From Parasponia andersonii (taxonomy: Eukaryota > Streptophyta > Magnoliopsida > Rosales > Cannabaceae), in the NCBI GenBank assembly GCA_002914805.1, contig JXTB01000108.1, positions 422,835 through 486,834 of the forward strand: a stretch of DNA of 64,000 nt. The letters are read 5' to 3'. Under the pieces are notes generated by a model that was not told the origin of the DNA, did no database searches, and saw nothing but the letters and a program-made list of their open reading frames with translations. The translations under genes were made by a program, and so were the position numbers. Each line of letters starts with the position of its first letter. Position 1 is the stretch's first letter. Positions 33,494 to 44,251 of the stretch are shown here, piece by piece.

Positions 33494-33604
33494 GGCACAT
33501 ACATATGATGTAGGACCATGTGAATGCCTATGTTGTTGAAAAGCCTAAATCTTAAACCGGTTAAGTTCTCTTTTTTCCGCATAGATTTATCTTTGGGGTT
33601 GCTA

Positions 33605-33900
33605 TGGAAAAGGGGTCTGCCCACAGCGGCAAACCTCACACATTATTCACGCGTGAAACCCATATGAATGTTTATATTATTATAAAACTTAATTCCGAAA
33701 CAGGTTAGGTCTTCTGCCACACGGAAAAGGGTCTGCCCACAGTGGCAGACCCGACGTTTCAGTTGCGCAGGCAAAAGATCACACCAGGCTGCTACGGAAG
33801 AGGGTCTGCCTACAGCGGCAGACCCAATGTTTTGTTTGCACAGGCTAAAATACTACCAGGTTGCCATGGAAAAGGGTCTTCCACAGTTGTAAACCATACG
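33605..33900 (+). repeat. 73-bp hairpin repeats of Gypsy B
   Basis: GGGTCTGCC (33729-33737) and GGCAGACCC (33744-33752) form a perfect 9-bp stem with a 6-base loop. The same perfect stem recurs 73 bp later (33802-33810 and 33817-33825), and a degraded one another 73 bp on (about 33875); a partly matching copy lies near 33615. The spacer between stems is also repeated, so hairpin and linker form one tandem unit. Confidence 0.88.
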
Positions 33901-33916
33901 CACTATTCGTGCAATC

Positions 33917-34220
33917 AATGATCGTACTATGGGAGTCACGTTGCTCGTCGACGACCCGAGAAAACGTACGAAGAGGAAATAGCTGTGCAACAAAAACTTG
34001 CCAGTAGACCTCAAAAATGCTCGTACTATGGGAGTCACGTCGCTCATCGACGACCCGAGAAAACGTACGAAGAGGAAATAGCTGCGCAACAAAAACTTGC
34101 CAGCAGACTTCGAAAATGATCGTACTCTAGGAATCGAATCATGCAATAAAACACTTGCCGATGATCCGAGAAAACGTACGAGGAGAAAGGGGGTGCGCAT
34201 CCCAAAAGCTTGCCAGCGGA
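33917..34220 (+). repeat. 99-bp tandem array of Gypsy B, 2 units plus one divergent
   Basis: Anchors ACTATGGGA at 33926 and 34025 and divergent ACTCTAGGA at 34124, period 99 bp. It is homologous to the 8+1 unit array of element A. Confidence 0.92.
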
Positions 34221-34521
34221 CCCCCTAAGGAATATTTTTAGCTACATGAAGAGTTAAAGGAAAGCAGGGTCGGGATCCACCCGTTGGAAGTGGACCTTCC
34301 CTAAAGAATGTTTTGGCTACACGAAGAGCTAAAGGGAAACAGGCTCTACCCGAGGGATGATTTATTTTCGCATGATCAGGATGTGAACGGATTTGGAGTC
34401 TACCCGTTGGAAGTAGTTCAGAACCAAATCAAATGTGAAGACAGAAATTAAGATTAAAGTCTGTTTATTATGTCCTAAAAATACAAAGCACGCGGTTAAT
34501 AGTGGTGTGCACTCATGAACC

Positions 34522-37500
34522 CTACTTACGGGATACAGGTCTAGAACGGACTCTTAAGGAGACGTCGGAGTAATAGTGCCCTATTTGTTCCCAGTAAGAG
34601 CCAAGCCCAGGCCTTCTCCTTTGCAACGACGGGTCCAAACAATGGTCGACCAATCCTTGGAGCTGGTTCCGAGCACGGTCCCATTTAGGGTCGGAAAAAT
34701 CCAGCCACACGCGTGGGTCGAACTCTGCCAAAACAAGTTATAACAAGAGTTATGCCTCCATGAATCCGGATGAGTCAAAACTTGCACCCCTATCTTCAGA
34801 ACTAATCTTGGCAGTCATAACCCGAGGAAGACTCAGTAATAGTCCAAAATCGAGTCCATACAATTATTTACACAGACGGTCGGACGCGGTCAGCAAAGGA
34901 AAAGAAAACAGACTAAAGAGAATTGCAAGGTTCTTATTATTTATTCGAAGGATTACAACGAAGGTCAGCTTTACAAATGTACAAAGTTAGAGACCCTAGT
35001 TACCTCCATCCATGGGAGCGCAGGCAATCCTGGCGCTTGGACCGGCCCCAGTGAGGGGTGGCATGGCAGGGTCGGATTCATCACTAGATACAATGACCGC
35101 GCCAGACCCCTCACCAATTGAGACCCCAAGACTAGGCTGAGTGTCAAGGGCTTCCGAAGTTCGATCTGGTGGACCGGAAGCGGGGATAAGCTCTATGGCA
35201 CCAAAAGCAGATGTAGAGGGCCCGTTCTTTTCCGCGGCAAGCATTTTCAGCACGTCAGCCAGGTATGTGATACTGATCTCATCCCCGAGCTGCTGCATAT
35301 AGTGTGGTCCCTCTCGATGCCTTTCTGATCGTCAAATTGGTCTGGCGTCACCACCTCAGCGTGGCCTTCGAACTTTCTATTCTCCCAGCCAGACCTGTAA
35401 CTTTCCACAGTAAGGACGTCCACCTGCCTCTGGTACCTCGTTTTTAATTTCTCCGTGTCCGCCAGCCTATCCTTCAGTGCCACCAACCTGAGCTCCGCCT
35501 GCTGCTGCGATAAGTCGACCAATAAAGTGTTAATACCGGCGAGGTCCTCACTGTGTTTACGAGACATCTCCACCTGAGCACCCATCAAATTTTTGTGATC
35601 CAAGAAGAGATATCGGTTTACCTTGTGGGACCGGTCAAGTCTGCGTTGCAGAGAGTGGGCCTCTAGCTTGGCTATCGCCTCAGCTTTTGTCGCTTCCTTG
35701 GCGTCTTCAACAGCCCTATCACGAGCGATGAAGGCCAGTCCCATCTCTGCCCCCGCGCTCTGTAACTCTTCCTCCTTGACCCTCAGCTCGCCCTGGGCCA
35801 GTCTGGCAGCTTCGGATTGGGCAAGTTTTTCAGCCTCCGCTTTAGCCAATCTCGCAACCAGCTCCTCGCATCTGGTCCTCTCGACACTCAGAGCGTGAGC
35901 CACCGCACTGCTGACCCTCGCCTCCTCGAGGCTCTGATATATATCAAAGTCAGACCTCAATTCGGTGAGGGCGGCCTCGCTGCGCTCGGCCAGTGCAGAG
36001 CGGGAACTCAGCTCCTCGGTCAGATCCCTGAACGAGAGGATTAGAAAGACTGGATGGCAGCCAGCTGCAAGTTAAACAAAAAAATGGAGGGTCAGCGTTT
36101 AGCAAAGATGTTGAAAAACATAGAAGTAACTGAGTGGACCAAACCTGCGTGAAGGTGCAGTTGCTGACAAGCTCGATGTTCTCCAAAGAGAGCGCCTCCA
36201 GCTCCGACTCTGCGGCTGGACCCTCCTTTTGGGTGTCGCCCGCACCTGGGGAACAGCCCTGCCCCGCTGGACATTAGGGCACCCTCTCCGTCCGCCGGGT
36301 ACGTCTCCGAGGCAATGGCGACAGGGACGGAGGGAAGTCCGGCGCCATCAGGAGGTGGTGCATCTCCTCTAGGCAGGCCACTGCATACCAACCTTTTTCT
36401 CCTTAGAAGGGTCAGCATCGCCCCATTGTCGTCACCGTCAGACGAGAAGGCAACCCTGCCCCTCTTCTCCACCCGACCCTCTTCTTCGTTGGCCGAGTCG
36501 ACCTCAAGTTGCCGTTTTGTGGGGACCAGGGGAGGGGAGGATAGTCTAGATTTCAATCTCGGAGCCCCCCCACTGAGCTCCGCAATCTCTCTACCAAGGC
36601 TAACAGTGCTCGATTTCGAACCGGAGTCAGGGGTGGATGAGATTGCTGCAGCAGAGCCCCCAGCCAGACTCGGCATCATCTCTTCCCCATGCACGATCCG
36701 TGTGGCAGACGGTCCCCCGGATGGAGGTTCGCCTGTGTCGGAGCGGGGGACCGCTGGCATTTCACCTCCTGAAAGCACCACGAGGAGCCGACCAATAGGT
36801 GCCTTGGCGTGAGCCTTATGTGCCGCGGCTTCCCCCTTGACGGGTGAGGGGTCAGCCGATGGGCCTATCTCAGAACCTGCGAAGAACAAATAACATGTTT
36901 AGCTCACGGCCATAATCCGACCCACAAGACTTAAGGATGCGAAAATGAACTTACCCCTAGCCCTCTTGGGGGGGCAGTTTCTTCCTTACGGAGCCTGACG
37001 CACTCCTCGGCCACAAGCCTCACAGCCTCCTTGAGCTCGTGGTTGGACGGCGCCACCAGATCGTTGGTGCCCTCCAACTGGCTTGAAGCCGTAACCTGCC
37101 AACTCACCATGGCGATCTGGTCATGTTCGTCCCGGCAAAATCGGTTCAGGGCAGAGGCGTCAAGTCGGCTCCGCATGTATTTGGTGATGACCCAGGTATC
37201 CACAGGGAATGGGAGATATGAAACCATCTTGGACATCATGTTCATCGTTAGGGGGTTGAAGACGGCTTGGATATGCCTGCATTCCCCGGGAGATCCGAAG
37301 ATAATGATCCCTTTCAGGCCTTTGAGCCGCCCTGCTGACAAACGCGGCTTAAACCTGTTCTCTTCTGCCGAGGCTGCACAAGACAAAATAACATGAGCAA
37401 TAACATAGGGAGAAGGCGCAGACCCAAAAATTACGACCTAACACTTACTCTGCAGGAAAGTTGAGGGAACTTAGAAATGCTCTCCATTCACCCAAGGGGA

Positions 37501-37992
37501 GTACCACGCCCCTCCAATGGCATATAGCCTGGCGTGAGAGTCCCATTGTTTGTCCGACCGCGGTAACCCCCAAAAGATGTGACATCCTGGCAGCGGTTGG
37601 AGGTGGAAGATGTGGTAGGAGCCTTTCTTGGGGATGAGGGTAAGCTTATAAGCATAAAAGACCATCTCCAGGTCGATATGCATGTTATAGATAACTGACA
37701 GGGTGGAAAGTCCTATCAGAATCATGACCCCATTTGCATTCAGCTGCATCGGATGGATTCCCATCAGAGCAAAGAATTGGTGGATCAGGGGAGGAAGAGG
37801 GAATCGCAGCTAGTCCAGATGCTTTCTGCCCAGGATGATGGAACCCTCTGGGGCACAAGGATGAAGATACCAGTCCGCAGGGCCCTCAACCCATTGTAGC
37901 GTCACTCCTCCGGGGAGGCAGAGCTGCCTCCTCAGTGAATCCAGCTCTGAATCCACGATGGGGCACAATTCTTCGTTTTGACTTGAAGCCAT
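34522..37992 (-). pseudogene. Antisense five-exon gene in Gypsy B (second copy)
   Basis: The same gene as in element A, antisense to gag-pol. Exons are 37992-37449 (544 bp, same length as A), 37373-36955 (419, A 420), 36876-36145 (732, A 755), 36064-35004 (1061, A 1075) and 34724-34522 (203, same as A). All eight splice junctions keep GT and AG at the homologous positions, and intron 1 is again 75 bp. Length changes in exons 2-4 shift the frame, and exon 1 has two in-frame stops (one a TGG-to-TAG, one CAA-to-TAA), so this copy is also dead. Exon 5 is open and nearly identical to A. N-terminal Transposase_28-like region, Ser/Pro-rich linker and coiled coil are as in A. Confidence 0.8.
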
Positions 37993-38113
37993 TATTCTGA
38001 ATATGACTGAAAGAGTAAAAGTCTCTAGAGGGGAAGGAAGCAGAAACCCTAGGATTTTATAAAGCTAGAATGATTGAAGATTTTAGTAAAGTGGAAAATG
38101 AGCGTAATTGTGG

Positions 38114-38121
38114 CTTTTATA
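38114..38121 (-). promoter_or_regulatory. TATA box for the antisense gene of Gypsy B
   Basis: TATAAAAG on the minus strand, 122 bp upstream of the antisense ATG at 37992, matching the position in element A. Confidence 0.6.
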
Positions 38122-38306
38122 GAGAGGGAGCCGAAGAGTTTTTCTGGAAAAAGGGGGGTGAGTAAAGGAGACCGAACAGTCGGAACTTCAAAATTCAAAC
38201 AAATTTCGTGATATAGGATGGTGTGCCTTCGCATCTGTGGGGGGAGCCACGTGCATCCCCCAGATTGGACGAAAACGAATCCATAAAGTAGGGAAATGGG
38301 GGCAGT

Positions 38307-39255
38307 TGTGGGATCTGTTCCTAAGTCATACGCCACGTGGATGGCCGAGCGGGTGAACAGGTCGCAAAAGGGGTCCACCGTCTGACAGGTGTCGAGAGTG
38401 ATTAGTTAAAGGCCACGCGGGTCACACGTGAATTTACAATCGGCCATTGGGCCGTCCGAAGTTAGGGCCAAGCCCATCACAGACCCTAGATAGTCTCGGC
38501 CCAGTCCGACTCTTACCTTGACAGCTGGGGGGTCAGAAGCCCCAAGGATCTTCCACCTAAATACAATGGCCCTTACCTCGACAGCTGGGAGGTCGGAAGC
38601 CCCAAGAGTCTTCCACCTGAATACAATAGCCCTTACCTTGACAGCTGGGGGGTCAGAAGCCCCAAGGGTCTTCCACCTGAATACAATGGAAAGCAACTCA
38701 CGACTCCAGACCTAGACAGAGCATTTAATGCGATCCTAGGTAGGCGTGCGCAAGGGGCAAGCCGTCCTGACAGATCGGCGATTTACCCAAATCTCACTCC
38801 TGACAGATTCAAGCCGTAGGAGGCGGCGGAAATCATGCTACAGCGATACAGAGGAGATCACGGAAATCTCGGCCCGTGACCTCTGAAAAAGACTTTGAGG
38901 AGAAAAGTACTCAGTCCGGAGATTGAGACCCGCATGGTTCACAATCTCAGGACTATACATATATGAGCCATGCATTCCCGAGAGAGGCATATACGCTTAC
39001 AGAAAGAAGTATATAAAAAAGCTTATGAGCAAGAAACAAACATATACTCATACTAAACTAATTCTTTGCTACCCTGTATCAAAGATAAACCACTGACTTA
39101 AGCATCGGAGAATCTTTACAGGTAGCCACCCCCGCCTCTCTGAACCTGCTTGGAGTTCAAAGTACTTTGGGATAGCGAGGGCATATAGACAGTTGGATAA
39201 TACAGCATCAGCGGTTCAGAGACACGTAGACGGCTGGTAAAAAACTGCTCCAACA
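38307..39255 (+). repeat. 3' LTR of Gypsy B
   Basis: 949 bp, starting TGTGGGATCTG and ending CTCCAACA, followed by the GTTAG duplication. It contains three 60-bp minisatellite units (38510-38689). Confidence 0.95.
38510..38689 (+). repeat. 60-bp minisatellite, 3 units (3' LTR B)
   Basis: Three units of exactly 60 bp starting at 38510, 38570 and 38630; the same number as in the 5' LTR of this element. Confidence 0.92.
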
Positions 39256-39260
39256 GTTAG

Positions 39261-40562
39261 TATTAAAAATTTAGTAACAATCTTGATACATGTACCATCT
39301 TCCTGGTAAGATATTATATCATTACTAACAACATAGATCCAATACCTAGTTCATCCAAAATATGAAGTAAAATGTTATCATCACACTAAAATTCCAAGTT
39401 AGAAATTAAGTTTAATCCCATAAATAATCTCTATTATGATTAAATACCAAAAAAAAACCCACTTTTTTTAGAAAATTCAAAAATATCTCATCTATTTTTA
39501 AAAATAGAAAAAAGTATACTATTTATACTTTTTGGTCAAACCTCTAATATAAAATATCTAAATTACCCTTATATTGTCTTAAAAACTTATTCTCAAATAT
39601 TTTTATTATCTAATTATATTTATATAAAAAAAATGCTTTTTCTTTAAGAAACATTGTTAATTTTTTTAATAATGTTCTTTTTATGTACTTTTCTTTTTTA
39701 AAGAGTTAGTTTAGATTTTAATATCTCAAAAGATATTATGGTCATTTAGAAAATAAATTGGTCAAAAATTAGATCAAAGAAGTACATAGGGTATACTTTT
39801 TTCCTTCTTTGAAAAACAGATGGGATACTTTTGAGTTTTTAGAGAACATAGGATCTTTTGTGGTATTTAGCTATAATAGAATGGATGATTTTAGGATTAT
39901 CTCCTAGAAATTAACATAAACAGATGATAAGACAAAATCAACAATGAAATGAATCGTATCTTGACTCCAAATTGTCGAAAAATTGATTGTAGAACAATTT
40001 ATTAGTAGATTTGCATTGCATGAACTTTCTAAATAAATTATTAAATTTATCAATAATACCTAAATCTATCAGACTTAATTCATTTTTTTTTAACTTTACT
40101 CTAATTTCTTGTGTTTTGGTTTCCTATTTATTTTAATTCAACTTTTATGTTTACATTTGGTTAGATTATTTGGTTCACATTGGAGGATACCTTGATTTAT
40201 GTTTGGTAGGAAGGAAAAGGTTTGAGGGGGAAGTACATAGAGGTTGGGTTATTTGGTAAGAGAGAAAATGGAATGAAAAAAAAATGGGAAAAAATTTAAA
40301 AATGATGGGCCACACACAAATATTTTTTTTCCCAAAAATAGAGGGAAAATGGGAAGAAAAACTTATTTACTAACGTGTGAAAGTGAATTTACCAAAATAA
40401 CTTTGTACATTAATTTTAAAAATTTAATAAGAGGAAAAAATAATCATTTTAAAATAAAATAGTTTTCTTCTTCTTACATACCAAAGAACTATAGAGGTGA
40501 AGAAAAAAATTTCCATCATATGAGAGTCTAAGAGACTAAAGACTAGAGTTTTATTTAGAGCT
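39261..40562. other. AT-rich intergenic sequence, no gene seen
   Basis: Long A/T runs and no coding signal on either strand. Some stretches (for example 39460-39900, 40250-40500) look like decayed repeat DNA, but no ends or family could be recognised. Confidence 0.5.
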
Positions 40563-40565
40563 TTA

Positions 40566-43329
40566 GGTCATGTTTGGTACACCGTTTAAGGACTCTATAT
40601 TATATTAATTAAATATAATATTGTGTTTGGTTATGTTTGTATATTATATTATTTAAAATAATATCAAAATTTAATATAATACGAAGAGTATTATCTAATA
40701 TAAAATAAAAAATCTGTATTATACTATATTACATAATTTTAACTTTAACGTATTGTCCACTTTTCTCACTTTTTATGTTCTTAATTTCTCTCTCACATCA
40801 TTTTAACCCTTTCAAAAGTGGTATTTTTCTAAATAAAGTTTTAAAATTGGTATTTTTTCTAAATTTATATCTAAAAAGTGGTTTTTTTTTAAAATGATAA
40901 TTTTACAAGTAGTATTTTCCTAAAGTTTTTTGAACATGGTATTTTTCTAATTAAATCTTTAAAAAATGGTATTTTTCAAAATGAACTTTTAATACAATAT
41001 GCAAAACCAAACATAGGGAAATTTGACGTGGGTACTCTTATTTTGTAACTAAATGACTTTTTTACTACTTTTTTTTTTCAGAATAACATTTCTAATTCTT
41101 CCTAGGAGTCGAAAAGTCTAAAATACCCTTTGTCCCTGTCAAAGCGTTTGGTCTCATTTTTTTTCTTTTTGCATTTTTTCAATTCAGACCTTTTGTTCTT
41201 CCTCTCCAATCTCCATCTTTAGCACCACAAACAACCTTTATGCCTTCGGCCTTTTTCTACCATTTTTGTCCAGATCTAAGCTTAGTGTAGAAAAAGCCAC
41301 TACTCACTTGGTCTGAAACTCCTCCGGTTGCTCTCCTTCGCCGCCTCCGACGCATCTTGCTCTAGCGTCCGTTCTCACCATTGTGACGGATCCTTATCTT
41401 CGGGTTTGAGGGCCGGTGGTGGGTTTAACGTCGATTCGGGCTCTAGGAAAAAGAGGGGTCGACTTCTCATCTGCTTCGATATGATTTCTAAGATGAGTCG
41501 TGCATGGATGTCGAGCTCATCGTCTAAGCCATAATCGAAGATTGTACCAATATCAGTCTGATGTGGCCTTGGCATTCCTCTACCTCATCTTCCATAATTT
41601 CTTCATCCAGGTGCTCTTTTCTTACTCTTTCTTGTTAATTGTGATCTATGTTTTTGCTCTTTCCTTAAAATTTTGATTCTTGTACTTCTTTTGATTGTAC
41701 ATATATCTGTGTGAATTGGGTCGTTGTGAGTTCTCTCTGATTTTGAATTTGGTCAAATCTTTAAGCGGGTGTGATGCATATGTTCTATTATATCCCGCTG
41801 ATGGAATTGACTCGGAAAAAGAGTCTCTCTGGACTAGTTTTAGTCTTCTTCTTCTTCTCTAAGTCACAGATTAGTCCTTCGTTTGAAAACCAAAGAAGAT
41901 AAACTACAAAACAGAGGTTGAAGAAAATAGCGGACAAGGAGTGAGAAAAAAATGCATAGTCGTTACAACTTTTGTGAATTATAATCATATATTAGATATT
42001 ATATTTTTTGGAATTGTAGGAAACATATGGTTGTCACGGACATATGGTTGTCACGGATTGTGTGACTCATAGTCACACTACTAATCTTCTTCGGTTTCTT
42101 CCTTAGGAACACATACCACTAATCTTGATAGCATGGTTTTCATATGAAAAATAATTTTTTTTTGAGAGTCAGGGGCATTATTAGACATTGTTATAAATTA
42201 CTAAGCCATTGATAGTAGTCACAGATATGTAATTGTCAAAACATTTGTGACTCTAAGTCAGTAATCTTAAATATTATTAGGAATTATGTGACTTAAAGTC
42301 ACACTACTACTAATCTATAAATTACGTATTTTCATGTGAAAATTAAATTTTATGTGGGTGATAAGCATTGTTAGCTAATGGTAAATAGTTGTTACTAAGT
42401 CACTTTTAGCCATTGTGAATACTTATTTTAATTTTGCGAGGTAGATAACAATTTAGTGAATACAATTCAGATATTATAAAAAATATTGACATAATCACAC
42501 ATTGTGGGTTATAAGTATTGTTAGCTATTGTTAAACAGTTATTACTAAACCATTGTTAACCATTGTGAATACTTATTTTAATTTTGTGAGGTAGACAACA
42601 ATTAGTGAATGAGATTCAAATATTGTAAGAAATATTGGCATAATTTATTGCATTGTAATTTGGTCAATAGTTTCTTGGAAACAATGAAGAAAATGAATAA
42701 TATTTGGTGGAACATTAATTGTGTAACTAATTGTATGTAATTAAACAAATTAAGATAAATCAAGTGGCATATTTTTTATCTTTTGTTATTATTCGTTACA
42801 AATATGTGACTATTTGTTATACTAAAATATAAAGTGTTCCAACTATTCGTAACGATATAAAATAAATTGTGACCATCAATCACAAAATTGTGACTAAAAA
42901 TAACAAAATTGTGAATAATGTAATAATTTAAAAGATACCTAAAAAATATGTCATAAAATTGTGACCATTAGTCACAAAATTATGATACTGTTCATGTCTT
43001 CAAAAACTCATAATATTTGTAACAATGTAAAATAAATTATTCCGTAAAAAAAAAAAAAAAGAAACTGTGACCATCACTCACAAAATTGTGACTACTGGCA
43101 ACAAAGCATAGAATGGCTGAAATTTCAGAATAACTATTTTTTCTCTCCAAAAGCAACTAAAAAAATCATTTTTTTTTAACTATAAATGTTATTTTGAAAA
43201 AGTGAACAAAAAATGTCAATTTAGCCTAAATTTGAACTATTCATGTCAATTTCTCAACATAATATTGTAATAGAATAATTCAATACAATGGGATCCAATA
43301 TAATACAATACCGTGTGTCAAGCATGGCC
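40566..43329. mobile_element. Tourist-like (PIF/Harbinger) MITE, apparently split by a nested TIR element
   Basis: The left end GGTCATGTTTGGTACACCG and the right end read in reverse GGCCATGCTTGACACACGG match at 14 of 19 bases, and both sides are flanked by TTA (40563-40565, 43330-43332), the 3-bp duplication of PIF/Harbinger elements. The 2.2-kb segment 41016-43255 inside has its own ends. A second inverted end-like sequence near 40992-41017 leaves open that 40566-41017 is one complete MITE and the right end belongs to another. Confidence 0.55.
41016..43255. mobile_element. Nested non-autonomous TIR element with possible captured DNA
   Basis: The left end (GGGAAATTTGACGTG) and right end read in reverse (GAGAAATTGACATG) match, and similarity of the two arms extends at least 80 bp inward (both reach an AATAACATTT block). 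AACATA flanks both sides (41010-41015, 43256-43261). Long similar arms suggest a Mutator-like element, although the flanking repeat is 6 bp rather than the usual 9. The GC-richer stretch 41290-41600 differs in composition from the rest and has opposing open frames, which could be captured gene DNA. 42000-43110 is rich in GTGACT/AGTCAC palindromes. No transposase seen. Confidence 0.5.
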
Positions 43330-43332
43330 TTA

Positions 43333-44251
43333 ATTAACAATATTTTTTTTATCATTTTAGTTGCCGTTTCAGATTTTCTCAATCATTTTTTCAAATTACA
43401 ATCAAGCCAACCAGACTCTCTGTTTTTCTGTTCAGTCAAGTTGCTCAATTTTTCTATGTTCTTTTTTTTTTTTTTTTCCCACACCCTTGATGCATAACGT
43501 TGTAACTAGGAATATCAAAGGTAAAGAGGACTAGGAAGACGCCAAAGATTTGGAAGATGTAAATCCCAAAGAAAATACAAAGGAGATAACCCGTAACCGA
43601 GTCAATACAACATTGTATGGACCACAACGGATTATGTAGACTTCTTCCCACGAAAACAATCGAAACATTAGCAATGAACACATGCACATCCCCAAATAAT
43701 ACGTATCCATTACAAAAGAAAGGAGCAGCCATTCGTGAAACTTTTAACTGTCCCTTAATTGGTACAGAAAACAACAGAGATCAGATACCGGCCAAATCCT
43801 GTTACATAGCTAATAGCATTTTCCACCAAAAATTGAATCCAGCAAAGGAGACAATGCTGTCCAAATAAAGTTGAGAGAATGAATGGTACCTCATTTGCCA
43901 ATAAATAGTCGGTTTTATAGCACGATTTACAACGTTGTCAGTGCAATGTCATAATCGAGTAACCATTGGTACATGATCGATATGTCAAAGCAGCCTACCC
44001 ATCAGCTAGTTTTGGATTACGGTTAACCAAGTACAACAGCTTGCACTGGAACAATTTTTCATTTACAGACATCCGAGATCTGGCCTCGCACTACAATTAC
44101 ACTAGGATTCGCTACATAACAACTCTGTTAAAATAATTTTAACAACACAGACGACTGGACAATGATACAACACTTTCAGGGCAATTTTTTGCTCGCTATC
44201 AAGTTCCCCAAACTCACCAATGACTAGATGAGCAACCATATTAGAGAAAGG
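43333..44251. other. Intergenic and probable 3' UTR of the Smr-domain gene
   Basis: No coding region recognised. The part nearest 44251 should be the 3' UTR of the minus-strand gene that ends at 44252. Includes T-rich tract 43461-43478. Confidence 0.5.

Larger units (their letters stand above)
26948..39255 (+). mobile_element. Ty3/Gypsy (Tat-type) LTR retrotransposon B
   Basis: Complete 12.3-kb element with LTRs (26948-27893, 38307-39255), PBS at 27897-27914, polypurine tract before 38307 and perfect target duplication GTTAG (26943-26947 and 39256-39260). It has the same structure as element A, including antisense gene, hairpin repeats and 99-bp array (here only 2+1 units). Gag-pol has stops and frameshifts at different places from A. 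It inserted about 0.7 kb upstream of ELF4, on the opposite strand. Confidence 0.95.

Noticed and set aside
41328..41575. Opposed short frames in the GC-rich part of the nested TIR element
   Set aside because: No family recognised; kept only as a hint of captured DNA, not as genes.
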